From Ambrosia x helenae (Eukaryota; Streptophyta; Magnoliopsida; Asterales; Asteraceae): a stretch of DNA of 64,000 bases. Within the stretch, counting starts at the first letter, position 1. Each line of letters opens with the position of its first letter. A program made the translations under genes and the position numbers. The stretch spans positions 106,871,186 to 106,935,185 of the forward strand of contig CM061223.1 in the NCBI GenBank assembly GCA_030844895.1, given 5' to 3'. Shown here in pieces: positions 10,970-21,278 of the stretch. The notes under the pieces are model-generated. The model did not search any database. It worked only from the letters and a program-made list of their open reading frames with translations, and was not told the origin of the DNA.

Positions 10970-11261
10970 ACAAGCGTGGGGAGGTGAGTATAGCTAGCGA
11001 ATCGTTAATAAAATTAGCACGACGTGTTTAGGCGCGCCCAAGGGTAAATATGTAATTATTGTAGTTTAATTAAATTTCTTAGTTTTTAACGTCGTTTCGA
11101 GTCGTGTGAAGGTTCGTACAGGTTTGATTGAAGCCGGAAGGAGCAATGGAGCAAAAAGGGTCTACAAACAGGTTATACTTAGTTAAAATAATGTTTTCGG
11201 ACAAAATAAGGGCGCTGCGCAGAAAAATGCAGATTGCAAAACTGCAAATCTACAGCTCCCA

Positions 11262-11292
11262 CATGGTCGTGCAAGATCCTTGCACGACCATG
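11262..11292 (+). repeat. Perfect hairpin upstream of the internal TATA, unit 1
   Basis: Arms CATGGTCGTGCAAG and CTTGCACGACCATG (14 bp each, no mismatch) with a 3-base loop (ATC). Further half-copies (TGCACGATAGTGCG, CGCACGACCGTGC) follow at about 11353-11391. It lies roughly 130 bp before the TATA box. Confidence 0.9.
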
Positions 11293-11419
11293 CGGGCCAA
11301 GATGATCAGCGGGCCCTTGGTCAGAAATGTAGTGCGGGGTGTGGTGCAAGGAATGTTGCACGATAGTGCGAGTAACCCGCACGACCGTGCAAGCCAAAAA
11401 GCCCAGCCCAAATTCATGG

Positions 11420-11429
11420 CTATATAAAC
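11420..11429 (+). promoter_or_regulatory. Putative internal promoter of the env-like ORF, unit 1
   Basis: ctatataaac is a good plant TATA box, followed about 30 bp on by an A/C-rich leader (cacacaccacaaaccctaaa) typical of plant 5' UTRs. It lies between integrase and the env-like ORF. Unit 2 keeps the same arrangement (14509-14518). The promoter is inferred; no transcript evidence is available. Confidence 0.55.
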
Positions 11430-11555
11430 ATCCTTAACTTCATAACACACACCACAAACCCTAAAATCAACTACACTACCATTCTGACCCAAAAATCACC
11501 GAGAACATCAATCTTTGATCTAGATCTTCGATTCCTTGCTTCCTAAATCAACAAG

Positions 11556-12152
11556 GTACTAATCCCTTCATAATTTTGCACTTGTTTTCTGCATTTTAGG
11601 TTAGAATCGTTTACATTCTTGTTCTAGGTTAAGGATTTGGGGGTTTCTTCATAAATCTCAAACAAAACGTTCAAATCTTGTTGTTTTAATTCAAAATTTG
11701 TTAGATTTTTTGTTACTTTTGTTGAATCTGTGCACAACCATACCAAATATCACTTTTATTATAAGTTTAAAACAAAATGTATGAGATTTGTGTATCTTTG
11801 TTTTTGAAAAAAAAAAATTTGAATTCCGGAAGTTGTGCATGGTAGTTCATGGTCAGTCTGCACCAGATCTGGCACGATTAGTGTAGCTCAGAATCACCGA
11901 ACTGCACTGACCCGCACGGCCGTGCAAGGGGCTTGCACGACCGTGCGTGTCGAGAAAACAAGGCTGCACTGCCAGTGCACAAGGCAATGCAGCCCAGACC
12001 AGTCGGCTGAAATGACCTGCACGACCGGGCACATTTGTGCACGGTCGTGCGAAATAACCTGATTCAGGTCAGAAACATTGCAGCCGCATGTTTGACGACT
12101 AGGACTTCAATTTTTGATATACTAACAGCTTGGGATGTGTTTTTGTATGCAG
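11556..12152 (+). other. Putative leader intron before the env-like ORF, unit 1
   Basis: Donor acaag|gtact at 11555/11556 and acceptor ttttgtatgcag|atgg ending at 12152, immediately before the ATG of the env-like ORF. The 597-bp interior is T-rich in its first half. It also holds a second palindrome cluster: GCACGGCCGTGCAAG and CTTGCACGACCGTGC at about 11914-11946, and others to about 12055. Unit 2 has the same donor and acceptor. Splicing is inferred. Confidence 0.5.
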
Positions 12153-13223
12153 ATGGACCACGCACATCTCACATTTGATATCCGAAAGAGGAAAGAATCC
12201 CCATGCATAAATAAACTCTTCGAACTATGGGGCCAAATACATGCCATAGGCCTTCCTGTTAGGTTCAACTGGAACTTACTTACCATGTTGAACCAGCACG
12301 CTAGGTTTTTAGATATGGTTTCAACGCACATGTACCACTTGCTGAACATCAACCAACCTGTCTACCTTGTGCTCACTTTGGAGTTCCTTGCTTCATATTC
12401 CTACCCGAAGCCAAGAGAGAGGGAAATTAGAAACTTCCGTGAAAAACATGTTTCTTTTAGGCTTGGGGGAAGTGACATAAGTGGTCGGTAGCAAAGCTGG
12501 GGAAGAAGCTTGGGATCTACAGCCAGGAGGATATTGATTCTGATATCTTTTGCTCGGTGCACAACTTTGAAGATAATGATGAACGGGCAGAGTTTTGGGA
12601 TTCAATAGTTGTAGGTCCGGCCTACAATCTAAGGTCGGCTAAGGCTTCGAAGATTCAGGACCCTCTCTTCAGGATGATGCATTTCATCTTCAGTCACACC
12701 ATTTGTGGCCGAAAGGATAGTTCGGGGAACTATCCTACTCCTGACCTGTTATTTTTGTACCATCTATTTACAGGTACCCCCTGAACTTGGCAGCATGGAT
12801 GGTCAAGTTCTTTTGAACTGCAGGAGGAACCAAGGAGGGAAGTGAGATTCATGGCGGCGAGTACATTACACAGCTCGCCGACGAGATGGGTATCCTGGCC
12901 GACGAGGTTAAGTCCACTTTGACTCGGGTTACACACGGGAGAGCGCTCGATCTGCGGTTGCTTAGGGCCCAGGGTCTCATTGCTGACACGACAGAGGGAC
13001 CACGCCTCAAGGGGTGTGAGAGAGATATTTGGGATCCAGATTCAGCGGCAGAGGATGAGGAGATGCTTGACCAGGGAGGAGTAGGCGCTGGAGGCGCACC
13101 ACCTCATACACCACCCCATATACCCCATACCTCACCTTACCATGTCCCCTACCATGAGCAGCAGCAGTTCCTCTGGCCTCTAGACATCCCTTCATACCCC
13201 GAGTTCTACACTCAGTTCCAGGC
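12153..13223 (+). pseudogene. Athila env-like / ORF1-type protein, unit 1, truncated
   Basis: Starts MDHAHLTFDIRKRKES, then LNQHARFLDMVSTHMYHLL and LTLEFLASYSYPKPR, a domain I recognise as the Arabidopsis retrotransposon ORF1 / plant transposon protein type found after pol in Athila elements. A frame change at about 12470 is followed by HNFEDNDERAEFWDSIVVG and RMMHFIFSHTICGRK, another change near 12785, then ILADEVKSTLTRVTHGRA and an acidic, Pro/His-rich tail. It is cut at 13223 by the duplication junction. The function of this protein family is not known; the env label reflects position only. No signal peptide is visible. Confidence 0.72.
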
Positions 13224-14046
13224 CAGAGGGCGACGAACATATTGGCACGCGATCAAATGCCACAAATGATGCCCGAGTAGTTGTGAGGTTTGTGTGCAGC
13301 CTATTCTCCCGGTTTGGTGCCCCGAAAGCACTCATTAGTGATCGTGGTACACATTTCTGCAACGCGTAGCTTGAGAGAGCATTGGCCCATTATGGTATGC
13401 ACCATAGGTTATCCACCCCTTATCATCCACACACAAGTGGGCAGGTGGAGGTCACAAACCGAGGATTAAAGAAATTCCTTGAGCGGTTGGTAATCCAAAA
13501 CCGCATGGATTGGGCTGACAAGTTAGATGATGCATTGTGGGTCTTCCGGACCGCATATAAGATGCCTATCGGGACGACTCTCTTTAGGCTTGTTTGTGGG
13601 AAGGCGTGTCATCACCCAATCGAGCTGAAGCATAGGGCGTTCTAGGCTCTGAAAACAGCAAAATGGACCTGAAGACCGGCGGTGAGACCCGTTTCTTGCA
13701 TATTCATGAGCGGGAAGAGCTGAGGTAGCAAGCCTATGAAAGCTCGATTTTGTATAAAGAGCGCACCAAGAGATTGCATGACAACCGCCTGAAACACCGA
13801 AAAGATTTTTAGGTAGGCGACTTGGTCTTGCTATACAATTCTCGCCTGCGTCTCTTTCCGGGAAAGTTGAAATCCCGATGGACAGGCCCGTACACGGTTA
13901 AGGAAGTATATCCTTACGGGACTGTCTCGATTGAAAATGCCAAGGGATTGACTTTCAAAGTCAACGGGCATCACTTGAAAGCTTATATTGATGGCCCGGT
14001 TGACCCGGCAGTGGAGGTACTTGAACTCCATGCTCCGCGCGCCTAA
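13224..14046 (+). pseudogene. Athila-like integrase part, unit 2
   Basis: Starts slightly further upstream in the core than unit 1: NATNDARVVVRFV runs in frame into SLFSRFGAPKALISDRGTHF (second catalytic Asp) and HPHTSGQVEVTNRGLKKFL (catalytic Glu). It continues WADKLDDALWVFRTAYKM to a TAG at about 13643. A small deletion near 13660 shifts the frame, and RLFPGKLKSRWTGPYTVKEV is read in the new frame to 14046. The upstream edge at 13224 follows directly on the env-like ORF of unit 1, which proves a tandem duplication. A purine tract (aagagtggggaggcgag) follows the stop. Confidence 0.87.
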
Positions 14047-14343
14047 ACAAGAGTGGGGAGGCGAGTCTAGCTAGCGACTCATTAGTAAAATTAGCACGGC
14101 GTGTTTACGCGTGCCCAAGGGTAAATATGTAATTATTGTAGTTTAATTCTTAGTTTAATTAAATTTCTTAGTTTTTAACGTAGTTTCGAGTCGTATGCAG
14201 GGTCGTGCAGTTTTGATCGAAGCCGGAAGGAGCAATGGAGCACAAAGGGTCTACAAACAGGTTATACTTGGTTAAAATAATGTTTTCAGACAAAATAGGG
14301 GCGCTGCGCAGAAAAATGCAAATTGCAAAACTGTAAATCTGCA

Positions 14344-14389
14344 GCTCCCGCACGGCCGTGCAAGATCCTTGCACGACCGTGCGGGCCAA
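14344..14389 (+). repeat. Hairpin upstream of the internal TATA, unit 2
   Basis: CGCACGGCCGTGCAAG paired with CTTGCACGACCGTGCG, one mismatch, 3-base loop. The stem has changed from CATGG...CCATG in unit 1 to CACGG...CCGTG here. Most of the change keeps pairing. Confidence 0.85.
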
Positions 14390-14508
14390 GATGATCAGCA
14401 GGCCCCTGGTTAGAACAGTAGTGCAGGGTGTGGTGCAAGGTATATTGCATGACCGTGCGAGTAACCTGCACGACCGTGCAGGCCAAAAATCCCAGCCCAA
14501 ATTCATGG

Positions 14509-14518
14509 CTATATAAAC
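14509..14518 (+). promoter_or_regulatory. Putative internal promoter of the env-like ORF, unit 2
   Basis: ctatataaac with the same leader as in unit 1. The putative leader intron runs from the donor caag|gtatt (14645) to the acceptor tttgtatgcag|atgg (15251), about 607 bp. A second palindrome cluster lies inside it at about 15014-15150. Confidence 0.55.
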
Positions 14519-15251
14519 ATCCTTACCTTCATAACACACACCACAAACCCTAAAATCGGCTGCACTACCATCCTGACCCAAAAATCACCGAGAACATCCA
14601 TCTTTGATCGAGATCTTCGATTCCTTGCTTCCTAAATCAACAAGGTATTAATCCCTTCATAATTTTGCATTTGTTTTCTGCATTTTTAGGTTAGAATCGT
14701 TTACATTCTTGTTCTAGATTAAGGATTTGGGGGTTTCTTCATAAATCTCATACAAAACACTCAAAACTTGTTGTTTTAGTTCAAAATTTGTTAGATTTGT
14801 GTTATTTTTGTTGAATTCGTGCACAACCATACCAAATATCACTTTTATTATAAGTTTTAAACAAAATGTATGAGACTTGGGTATCTTTGTTGTTGATTTG
14901 TTGTTGACAAAATCTTTTTTGAATTCTGGAAGTTGTGCATGGTAGTGAAGGGTCAGTCTGCACCAGATCTAGCACAAGTAGTGCAGCTTAGAATCACCGA
15001 GCTACACTGACCCGCACAACCGTGCAAGGGGCTTGCACGACCGTGCGTGCCGAGAAAACAAGGTTGCACTGCCTGTGCACAAAGCAGTGCAGCCCAGATC
15101 AGTCGGCTGAAATGACATGCATGAACGTGCACATTTGTGCACGGCCGTGCGAAATAACCATATTCGGGTCCGAAACATTGCAGTCGCATGTTTGATGACC
15201 GGGACCTCAATTTTTGATATACTAACAGCTTGGGATGTGTTTTGTATGCAG

Positions 15252-16568
15252 ATGGACCACGAATATCTCACATTTGACATCCGAAATAGGAAAGAAGCCC
15301 CATGCAAAAAAAAAAAAAAAAAATCTTCGAACTATGGGGCCGAAGACATGCCATAGGCACTCCTATTAGGTTGAGCTAGGACTTACTTGCCATGTTGAAC
15401 CAGCATGCTAGGTTTTTGGATATGGTTTCAACGCACATGGCCCACTTGCTGAACATCAACCAACTTGTCCACCATGAGCTCACTTTAGAGTTCATTGCTT
15501 CATATTCCTACCCGAAGCCAAGAGAGGGGAAATTAGAAACTTCGATGAAACAAATGTTTCTTTTAGGCTCGGGAGGAAGTGGCATAAGTGGTCGGAAGCA
15601 AAGCTGGGGAAAAAGCTTGGGATCTACAACCAGGAGGACATTGATTCTGATATCTTTTGCTCGGTGCACAACTTTGAAGATAATGATGAACGGGCGGAGT
15701 TTTGGGACTCGATAGCTGTAGGTCTGAACTACAATCCGAGGTCAGCCAAGGCTTCGAAGATTCGGGACCCTCTCCTAAGGATGATGCATTTCATCTTCAG
15801 TCACACCATTTGTGGCTGTCCTACTCCTGGCCTATTATTTTTGTACCATCTATTTACAGGTACCCTCCTGAACTTGGCAGAACGGATGGCCGAGTTCTTT
15901 TGTACTGCAGGAGGGACCAAGGAGGGAAGTGAGATTCATGGAGGCGAGTACATTACACAGCTCGTCGAGGAGATGGGTATCCTGGCCGATGAGGTCAAGT
16001 CCACTTTGACTCTGGTTACACACGGGACAGCGCTCGATCTGCGATCGCTCAAGGCCCAGGTCCTCATTGCTGACACACCAGAGGGACCACGCCTCAAGGG
16101 GCGTGAGATAGAGATTTGGGATCCCAAGCCAGCTGCAGAGGACGAGGAGATGCTTGACCAGGGAGGAGGAGGCGGTGGAGGCGCACCACCTCATAAACCA
16201 CCCTATATACCCCATCTCTCACCTCACATGTCCCCCACCATGAGCAGCAGCAGTAGTTCCACTGGCCTCCAGACATCCCTTCATACCCCGAGTTCTACAC
16301 TCAGTTCCAGGCAATGCAGCTGAATTTGCAGAACCTAGGGAGGCAGCAGGGGATTATTCAGCAGGAGCAGCGGCACATGCGCGAGGCAGTGCAGAGAGGG
16401 TTTGAGTTCCTTTTTGGCATTCTGGAGCGTGCTCACCCGGGTTACTTTCGTAACCCCCCCACGTTCCATTCGGAGCACCACCTGGTGACCAGCCAGGCAG
16501 CTCCGGTTATCATCATAGGGACGAGGATGACCAGTAGCCGCTCTGACCGCATACCAGCTCCATGTTAG
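15252..16568 (+). pseudogene. Athila env-like / ORF1-type protein, unit 2
   Basis: More complete copy of the unit 1 ORF. It starts MDHEYLTFDIRNRKEAPC, breaks at a poly-A run of about 18 bases (15306-15323), and resumes with LNQHARFLDMVSTHMAHLL and LTLEFIASYSYPKPR. After another frame change it is open from 15664: HNFEDNDERAEFWDSIAVG, RMMHFIFSHTICGCPTPGLL, FLYHLFTGTLLNLAERMAEF, then EEMGILADEVKSTLTLVTHG and an acidic, Gly/Pro/Ser-rich tail. A last frame change near 16312 leads to LQNLGRQQGIIQQEQRHMRE, a helical Gln-rich C-terminus ending at TAG 16566-16568. The function is unknown. The lack of an obvious membrane anchor argues against a true envelope protein. Confidence 0.72.
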
Positions 16569-16944
16569 TTATTTTATTTACTTTGTACTGCACTTTATTT
16601 CGGGTGGTTGCACCCAAGACATTTTGGTATGTACTTGTATTTGATTTATTTCCCTTCAGTAATTTAATTTTCATTTAGTTTGTTTTATTTGGTGGATGAT
16701 GATGAATGGGTTTGATATGTTTGTTGTGTCAAGAATGTTGATTATGTAGGAAACTGGCAGGCACCCTTGCCGCTTATTTACTCGGCTATTTCTTCGACAC
16801 AAGGGGAGTATTATTCTCCTTTTTCACACTTTAGATAGCTAATTCATAAACGCTTTCTATTGTCACATTGGCAACAATGTGAATTGCAAGTGTGGGGAGG
16901 GGTTATATCTTGTTTGTCCTCTTGTGTATATACATATAAAAAAA
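16569..16944 (+). other. 3' end of the Athila copy with polypurine tract
   Basis: AT-rich 3' untranslated DNA. The text tgtcacattggcaacaatgt precedes the purine tract aagtgtggggagggg at 16888-16902, as is usual just before an Athila 3' LTR. No LTR follows: within about 50 bases the sequence becomes copia gag. The exact junction, between about 16905 and 17040, cannot be fixed by eye. Confidence 0.65.
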
Positions 16945-17039
16945 CCTCTTAAAGTCTTGAAACATTTGCTCCCAGGGATGTCCAAGTAACAGATGCTCCA
17001 CCCACAAGCAAGTAACCAAATGGATATGGACAACCACCA

Positions 17040-17530
17040 TGTCATAATCTGTCACATGTTTATGAGGAACCAAAAAGACCTTCTAAACCAAGAGTGAACA
17101 GAAATCCCTATGGGTATTATCATCTGTCAGGAAGTGATCAAACAACTGTTGCCCCAAGTGTTGACATTCAAGCACTGGCAAATGGTCAGCAACAGTTGTT
17201 GAACTTGATTCATAAACTAGTTCAAACCACTGATCACCTCACCAAAACTAATTCATTACTGCTGTGCAGGGAGCTTCTGCTTGTTTAGATAGTCTTTGGT
17301 ATGTAGATAGTGGAGGCTCCAGGCACATGACAGGATGTAGAGCCTTTCTTCTAGACATCTTAGCTCATGGAGGGGGTGACATATCCTTTGGTAATGATTC
17401 AAAAGGTAAGGTGTTGGGTTCAGGGACTGTTCAGGCTGGGAAACTCAAGTTTGAAAATGTCAATCTTATTGATAATCTTAAATTTAATCTTCTTAGTGTT
17501 TCACAAATGAGTGACAAAGGTTATGGCTAA
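17040..17530 (+). pseudogene. Copia gag tail and protease, copy 1
   Basis: The gag tail (EEPKRPSKPRVNRNPYGYYH; NGQQQLLNLIHKLVQTTDHL) is read in one frame to about 17250. The protease follows in another, as ASACLDSLWYVDSGGSRHMT: the D-S-G active site of copia proteases, then GGDISFGNDSKGKVLGSGTV and NLKFNLLSVSQMSDKGYG. TAA at 17528-17530 interrupts the polyprotein, which reopens in the same frame. Confidence 0.82.
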
Positions 17531-18600
17531 TTCTTCACTAAGAAAACTTGTAAGATTGTTGGGCCAGAAGTGGTGAAAAAGATTGATACCATCATTGCTG
17601 AGAGCAAAGCACAACTTGTTGCTCATAGGAGTGGCAATGTGTATGTAGTTGATATGTTGAAGGACAATCCTATGGCAAATGTCTGTTTGTTTTCTGCTGC
17701 CTCCACAAAGGAGATAGAATTGTGGCATAGGAGACTGGGTCATACCAATCTTCAAACTATCAACTCACTCTCCAAACAAAGCCTTGTCAGAGGTTTACCA
17801 TCAAAAGAATTCAAATGTGATGAGCATTGTGTTTCCTGTTTAAAAGGAAAACAACATAAAAGCTCTTACAAATCCATTGATGAGTCCAAAACAAGTCAAT
17901 GTCTACAATTGTTGCACATGGACTTGTTTGGCCCAGTTAAAATCATGAGTCTAAGAAGAAAAAGATTTTGTCTTGTCATAGTTGATGATTTTTCCTGGTT
18001 TACATGAACTTACTTTTTACACTCTAAGGATGAGACTGCAAGTATTTTGAAGGACTTTGTCACCAAATTTGAAAAACAATACGACTTGCCAGTAAAAGTC
18101 TTTAGAAGTGACAACGGAACAGAGTTTAAAAATATGGAGTTGGATGACTTTTGTGTGTCAAAAGGGATTGTGAGGCAGTACAGCATCCCAAGAACACCAG
18201 AGCAAAATGGGGTGGTTGAGTGGAAAAATAGAACTCTTATTGAAGCTGCAAGAACCATGCTAGCAGATTCTGGTTTACCACTGTCCTTCTGGGCAGAAGC
18301 TGTAAACACCGCTTGCTATGTTCAAAACAGAGTTTTGATCAACCCAAGACATCAAAAGACTGCTTATGAAATTTTGTTCAAAATCAAACCATTAATCTCA
18401 TTTTTTAAAATCTTTGGCTGCCCATGTTTCATTTTAAATCTTAAAGATTCCATTTCAAAATTTGCAGCCAAAGTAGATTGTGGATATTTTCTGGGATATT
18501 CTTCTACTACCAAGGCCTATAAAGTGTTTAACACAAGGACCAGGACAATAGAAGAAACTCTGAATGTAAAGTTCAATGAACTTTCATCCCTAAAAATCCC
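17531..18600 (+). pseudogene. Copia integrase, copy 1
   Basis: Same frame as the protease. The zinc finger is LWHRRLGHTNLQTINSL with CDEHCVSCLKGKQH (HHCC). The core has LLHMDLFGPVKIMSLRRKRF (first Asp), TGA at 18005-18007 after DDFSWFT, PVKVFRSDNGTEFKNMELDD (second Asp) and TPEQNGVVEWKNRTLIEAAR (Glu). FGCPCFILNLKDSISKF and GYFLGYSSTTKAYKVFNTRT form the C-terminal part. Apart from one stop the D,D,E triad is complete. It would insert cDNA into chromosomes. The segmental duplication breakpoint (18134) falls just after the second Asp. Confidence 0.88.
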
Positions 18601-20695
18601 AGCAAATCCTGCTGAGTTGTTTGATTTAGATAAATTCAAATTCGAAGATATTACTGTCAAAACTAACAATGCAGGTACTCCACAATCTCCACAACAAGAT
18701 TACAGAACAGATGTTGTGATTCCAAGTCACTATAAAGTCAACTCTGCTTCAGAGGAAGCAGCTGTTCAATACAACTGTCAAAACTCTGTCACAGCTGAGT
18801 CAGCCACTATTGGCCAGTCTTACCCTCAAACCACTGCTTCACCCTTTACATCCACTGCTCAATCATCTGTTGACAAAAGTCAAACATTTGTTGACAAAAG
18901 TCAGTCCAGTTTTACACCACTTGGACCCATTCCCCCACCTCCATTTCAAACATCTGTTTGCACTACAGAAGTGCAAACAGATGTTACATCAACAGAGTCA
19001 CCAAACCTCTGTCCTTTACCTCAAAATGCCATCATACCATATCAGGGAGATCTAATCTACCTAAGAGCTCATCCACCAGATCAAATCATTGGCAACATCA
19101 GAGAGGGTGTGCTAACAAGAAGCCAATCCTCAAATATCTGTCTTTTTACAGGTTTTCTATCTCTCACACAACCTGTCAAGTACCAAGAGGCACTAAAAGA
19201 CAATAGTTGGGTAGAAGCTATGCAGGAAGAGCTCCTCCAGTTTAAAAGACAACAAGTATGGGAACTTGTACCACAGCCTAAGGATGTTTGTCCAATAGGC
19301 ACAAAGTGGGTCTTTAAAAACAAAACTGATGAAAGGGGTATAGTTGTCAAGAATAAAGCCAGGCTTGTGGTTCAAGGCTTCAGACAATAAGAAGGGATAG
19401 ACTATGATGAAACCTTTGCTCCTGTAGCAAGGTTAGAAGCTATCAGACTCTTTCTAGCCTTTGCTGTCAACCACAACATCAAGGTGTATCAGATGGACAT
19501 CAAATGTGCTTTCCTATATGGCAAAATTCAGGAGGAGGTCTATGTATGTCAACCACCTGGTTTTGAAGACACATTCCATCCTGATCATGTTTACAAGCTT
19601 AATAAAGCTTTGTATGGACTCAAGCAAGCACCTAGGGCCTGGTATGAAACTCTTTCCACCTTTCTCTTATCCATTGGTTTCATAAGAGGTAAAATTGATA
19701 AAACCTTATTTTTGAAATGGAGAGGGAAAGATTTAATGATTGTTCAAATATATGTGGATGACATCATTTTTGGATCCACATGTAATAAAATGTGTGAAGA
19801 GTTTAGGGAACTCATGACAGCAGAGTTTGAAATGAGTTCTATGGGTGAACTTCAGCGTTTCCTTGGTCTCCAAGTGAAGCAGCTGCAAAATGGCACATTC
19901 ATTCATCAAAATAAATATGTGAAAAATTTGTTAACTAGATTTGAGATGAATGACTGTAAGCCATGTAGTACACCCATGAGTACAGTCAAGCTACTCACTA
20001 TTGATGACAAGGATGAACTGGTTGACAAAACACATTACAGATGCATGACTGGGTCTTTATTGTACTTAACTACATCTAGGCCAGACATTATGTTTGCCAC
20101 TTGTGTTTGTGCAAGATCCCAGGCTTCACCCAGAAAGTCAAACCTTATTGCTGTGAAAAGGATATTCAGATACTTAAAAGGTGCTCCCACACTTGGCATC
20201 TGGTATCCTGCTAATGGAAACATTGAGCTTTCAGGTTATTCAGATAGTGATTTTGCTGGCTGCCACACCACAAGGAAGTCTACATCAAGAGGGTGCCAGT
20301 TTCTAGGGAATGCTTTAGTCTCTTGGCAAAGCAAAAAGCAAGCAGCTGTTTCAACTTCAATAGTTGAGGCTGAATACATTGCTGCTGCAAGCTGTACAGC
20401 CCAACTCATGTGGCTTCAAAATCAATTGCTGGATTTTGGGATAACTGCACTAAAGACTCCACTCATGTTGGACAGTCAAGCTGCTGAAAATATCATCAAG
20501 AATCCAGTTTCTCACTCAACCACAAAGCACATAGACATCAGACATCATTTTGTCAGAGATAGCTATGAAAAAGGTTTGATTTCTCTGCACCATGTTCCAA
20601 CAGAGGATCAGTTGGCAGATGTGTTGACAAAAGCTTTAGACACATCTACCTTTACAAATGTGATTTCTAGAATTGGTATGCTAAACATGGATTAA
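18601..20695 (+). pseudogene. Copia RT and RNase H, copy 1
   Basis: Continues the pol frame. A Ser/Thr/Gln-rich spacer (to about 19190) is followed by RT: VPQPKDVCPIGTKWVFKNKT, KARLVVQGFRQ, TAA at 19388-19390, then EGIDYDETFAPVARLEAIRL, QMDIKCAFLYGKIQEEVYV and catalytic YVDDIIFGST at about 19750. RNase H has SGYSDSDFAGCHTTRKSTSR (Asp), STSIVEAEYIAAASCTAQLM (Glu), PLMLDSQAAENIIKNP (Asp) and the C-terminal QLADVLTKALD. It ends MLNMD at 20695. The single TAA inside RT is the only lesion seen here; copy 2 has a sense codon at that site but is broken elsewhere. Confidence 0.9.
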
Positions 20696-20923
20696 ACAAC
20701 ACAAATGTTTTAAATAAAAACATTAAAATGTTTTAGAAAATCAAAATCCATTCTTAAAAATAGCCTTTTGGTTGAAAAATCTGTTAAGGATAAAACAACC
20801 ACTGTTTCATCCATTCTATCCACTGTAAAGTTGAAAAATCTGTTTCAAACCTCTGATCAGGTAAAACAACTGTTTCATTATCTATCTATCTATATATATA
20901 TATATATATCCATCTATATTAGG

Positions 20924-20996
<73 letters not shown>

Positions 20997-21278
20997 AGCA
21001 CTGTTAGCATCAGCACTTTGGTAAAACATCAGCTGTTTGCATCAGATCTTTGGCAACAGTTGTATACCACTAGATGTTTAGCCATCAGATGTTTGCCACG
21101 TCTGCTCCTAAAAGCAGAGTTTTGGCCACATCAGCGGTTTCACCAGAGCCTATAAAAACCCTGTTTTACCACAACAGTCGTTACACTGTCTCATTGTATT
21201 CAAAATACTGAAACCGCCATCTTCATCCTCAAACCCTTACTCCAATTCCACTCACTCTCTCACTCGGAATCCATTACA
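20696..21278 (+). other. Spacer between pol and env-like ORF, copy 1
   Basis: 583 bp. It holds an imperfect (TA)n tract (about 20888-20995), then a stretch rich in catcagatgttt / caacagttg type motifs, then the putative promoter at 21150. No ORF of interest; the Tyr/Ile ORF over the TA tract is chance. Confidence 0.85.
21150..21158 (+). promoter_or_regulatory. Putative internal promoter of the SIRE env-like ORF, copy 1
   Basis: ctataaaaac TATA box about 130 bp before ATG 21279, followed by a pyrimidine/CA-rich leader (cactcactctctcactcgg) typical of plant 5' UTRs. Copy 2 has the same box at 31854-31862. This suggests separate transcription of the env-like gene instead of readthrough from pol. 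Inference only. Confidence 0.5.

Larger units (their letters stand above)
10217..13223 (+). repeat. Tandem duplication in the Athila copy, unit 1
   Basis: About 3.0 kb homologous to 13295-16312, covering part of integrase, the spacer with an internal promoter, and the first three quarters of the env-like ORF. Both units begin at tgcagcctattctcccgg. Unit 1 breaks off inside env at ccaggc (13223) and is joined through 13224-13294 to upstream integrase sequence of unit 2. The copies differ by many substitutions and small indels, so the duplication is older than the nested gag-protease element appears to be. Confidence 0.9.
13295..16312 (+). repeat. Tandem duplication in the Athila copy, unit 2
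   Basis: Second copy of 10217-13223. It alone continues past the breakpoint into the rest of the env-like ORF and the element's 3' end, so it is the unit joined to the original downstream part. Confidence 0.9.

Noticed and set aside
20888..20996. Tyr/Ile repeat ORFs over TA tracts (also 26460-26510, 36590-36630) and Ile/Asn runs over AAT tracts
   Set aside because: Translation of microsatellites; no protein-like sequence.
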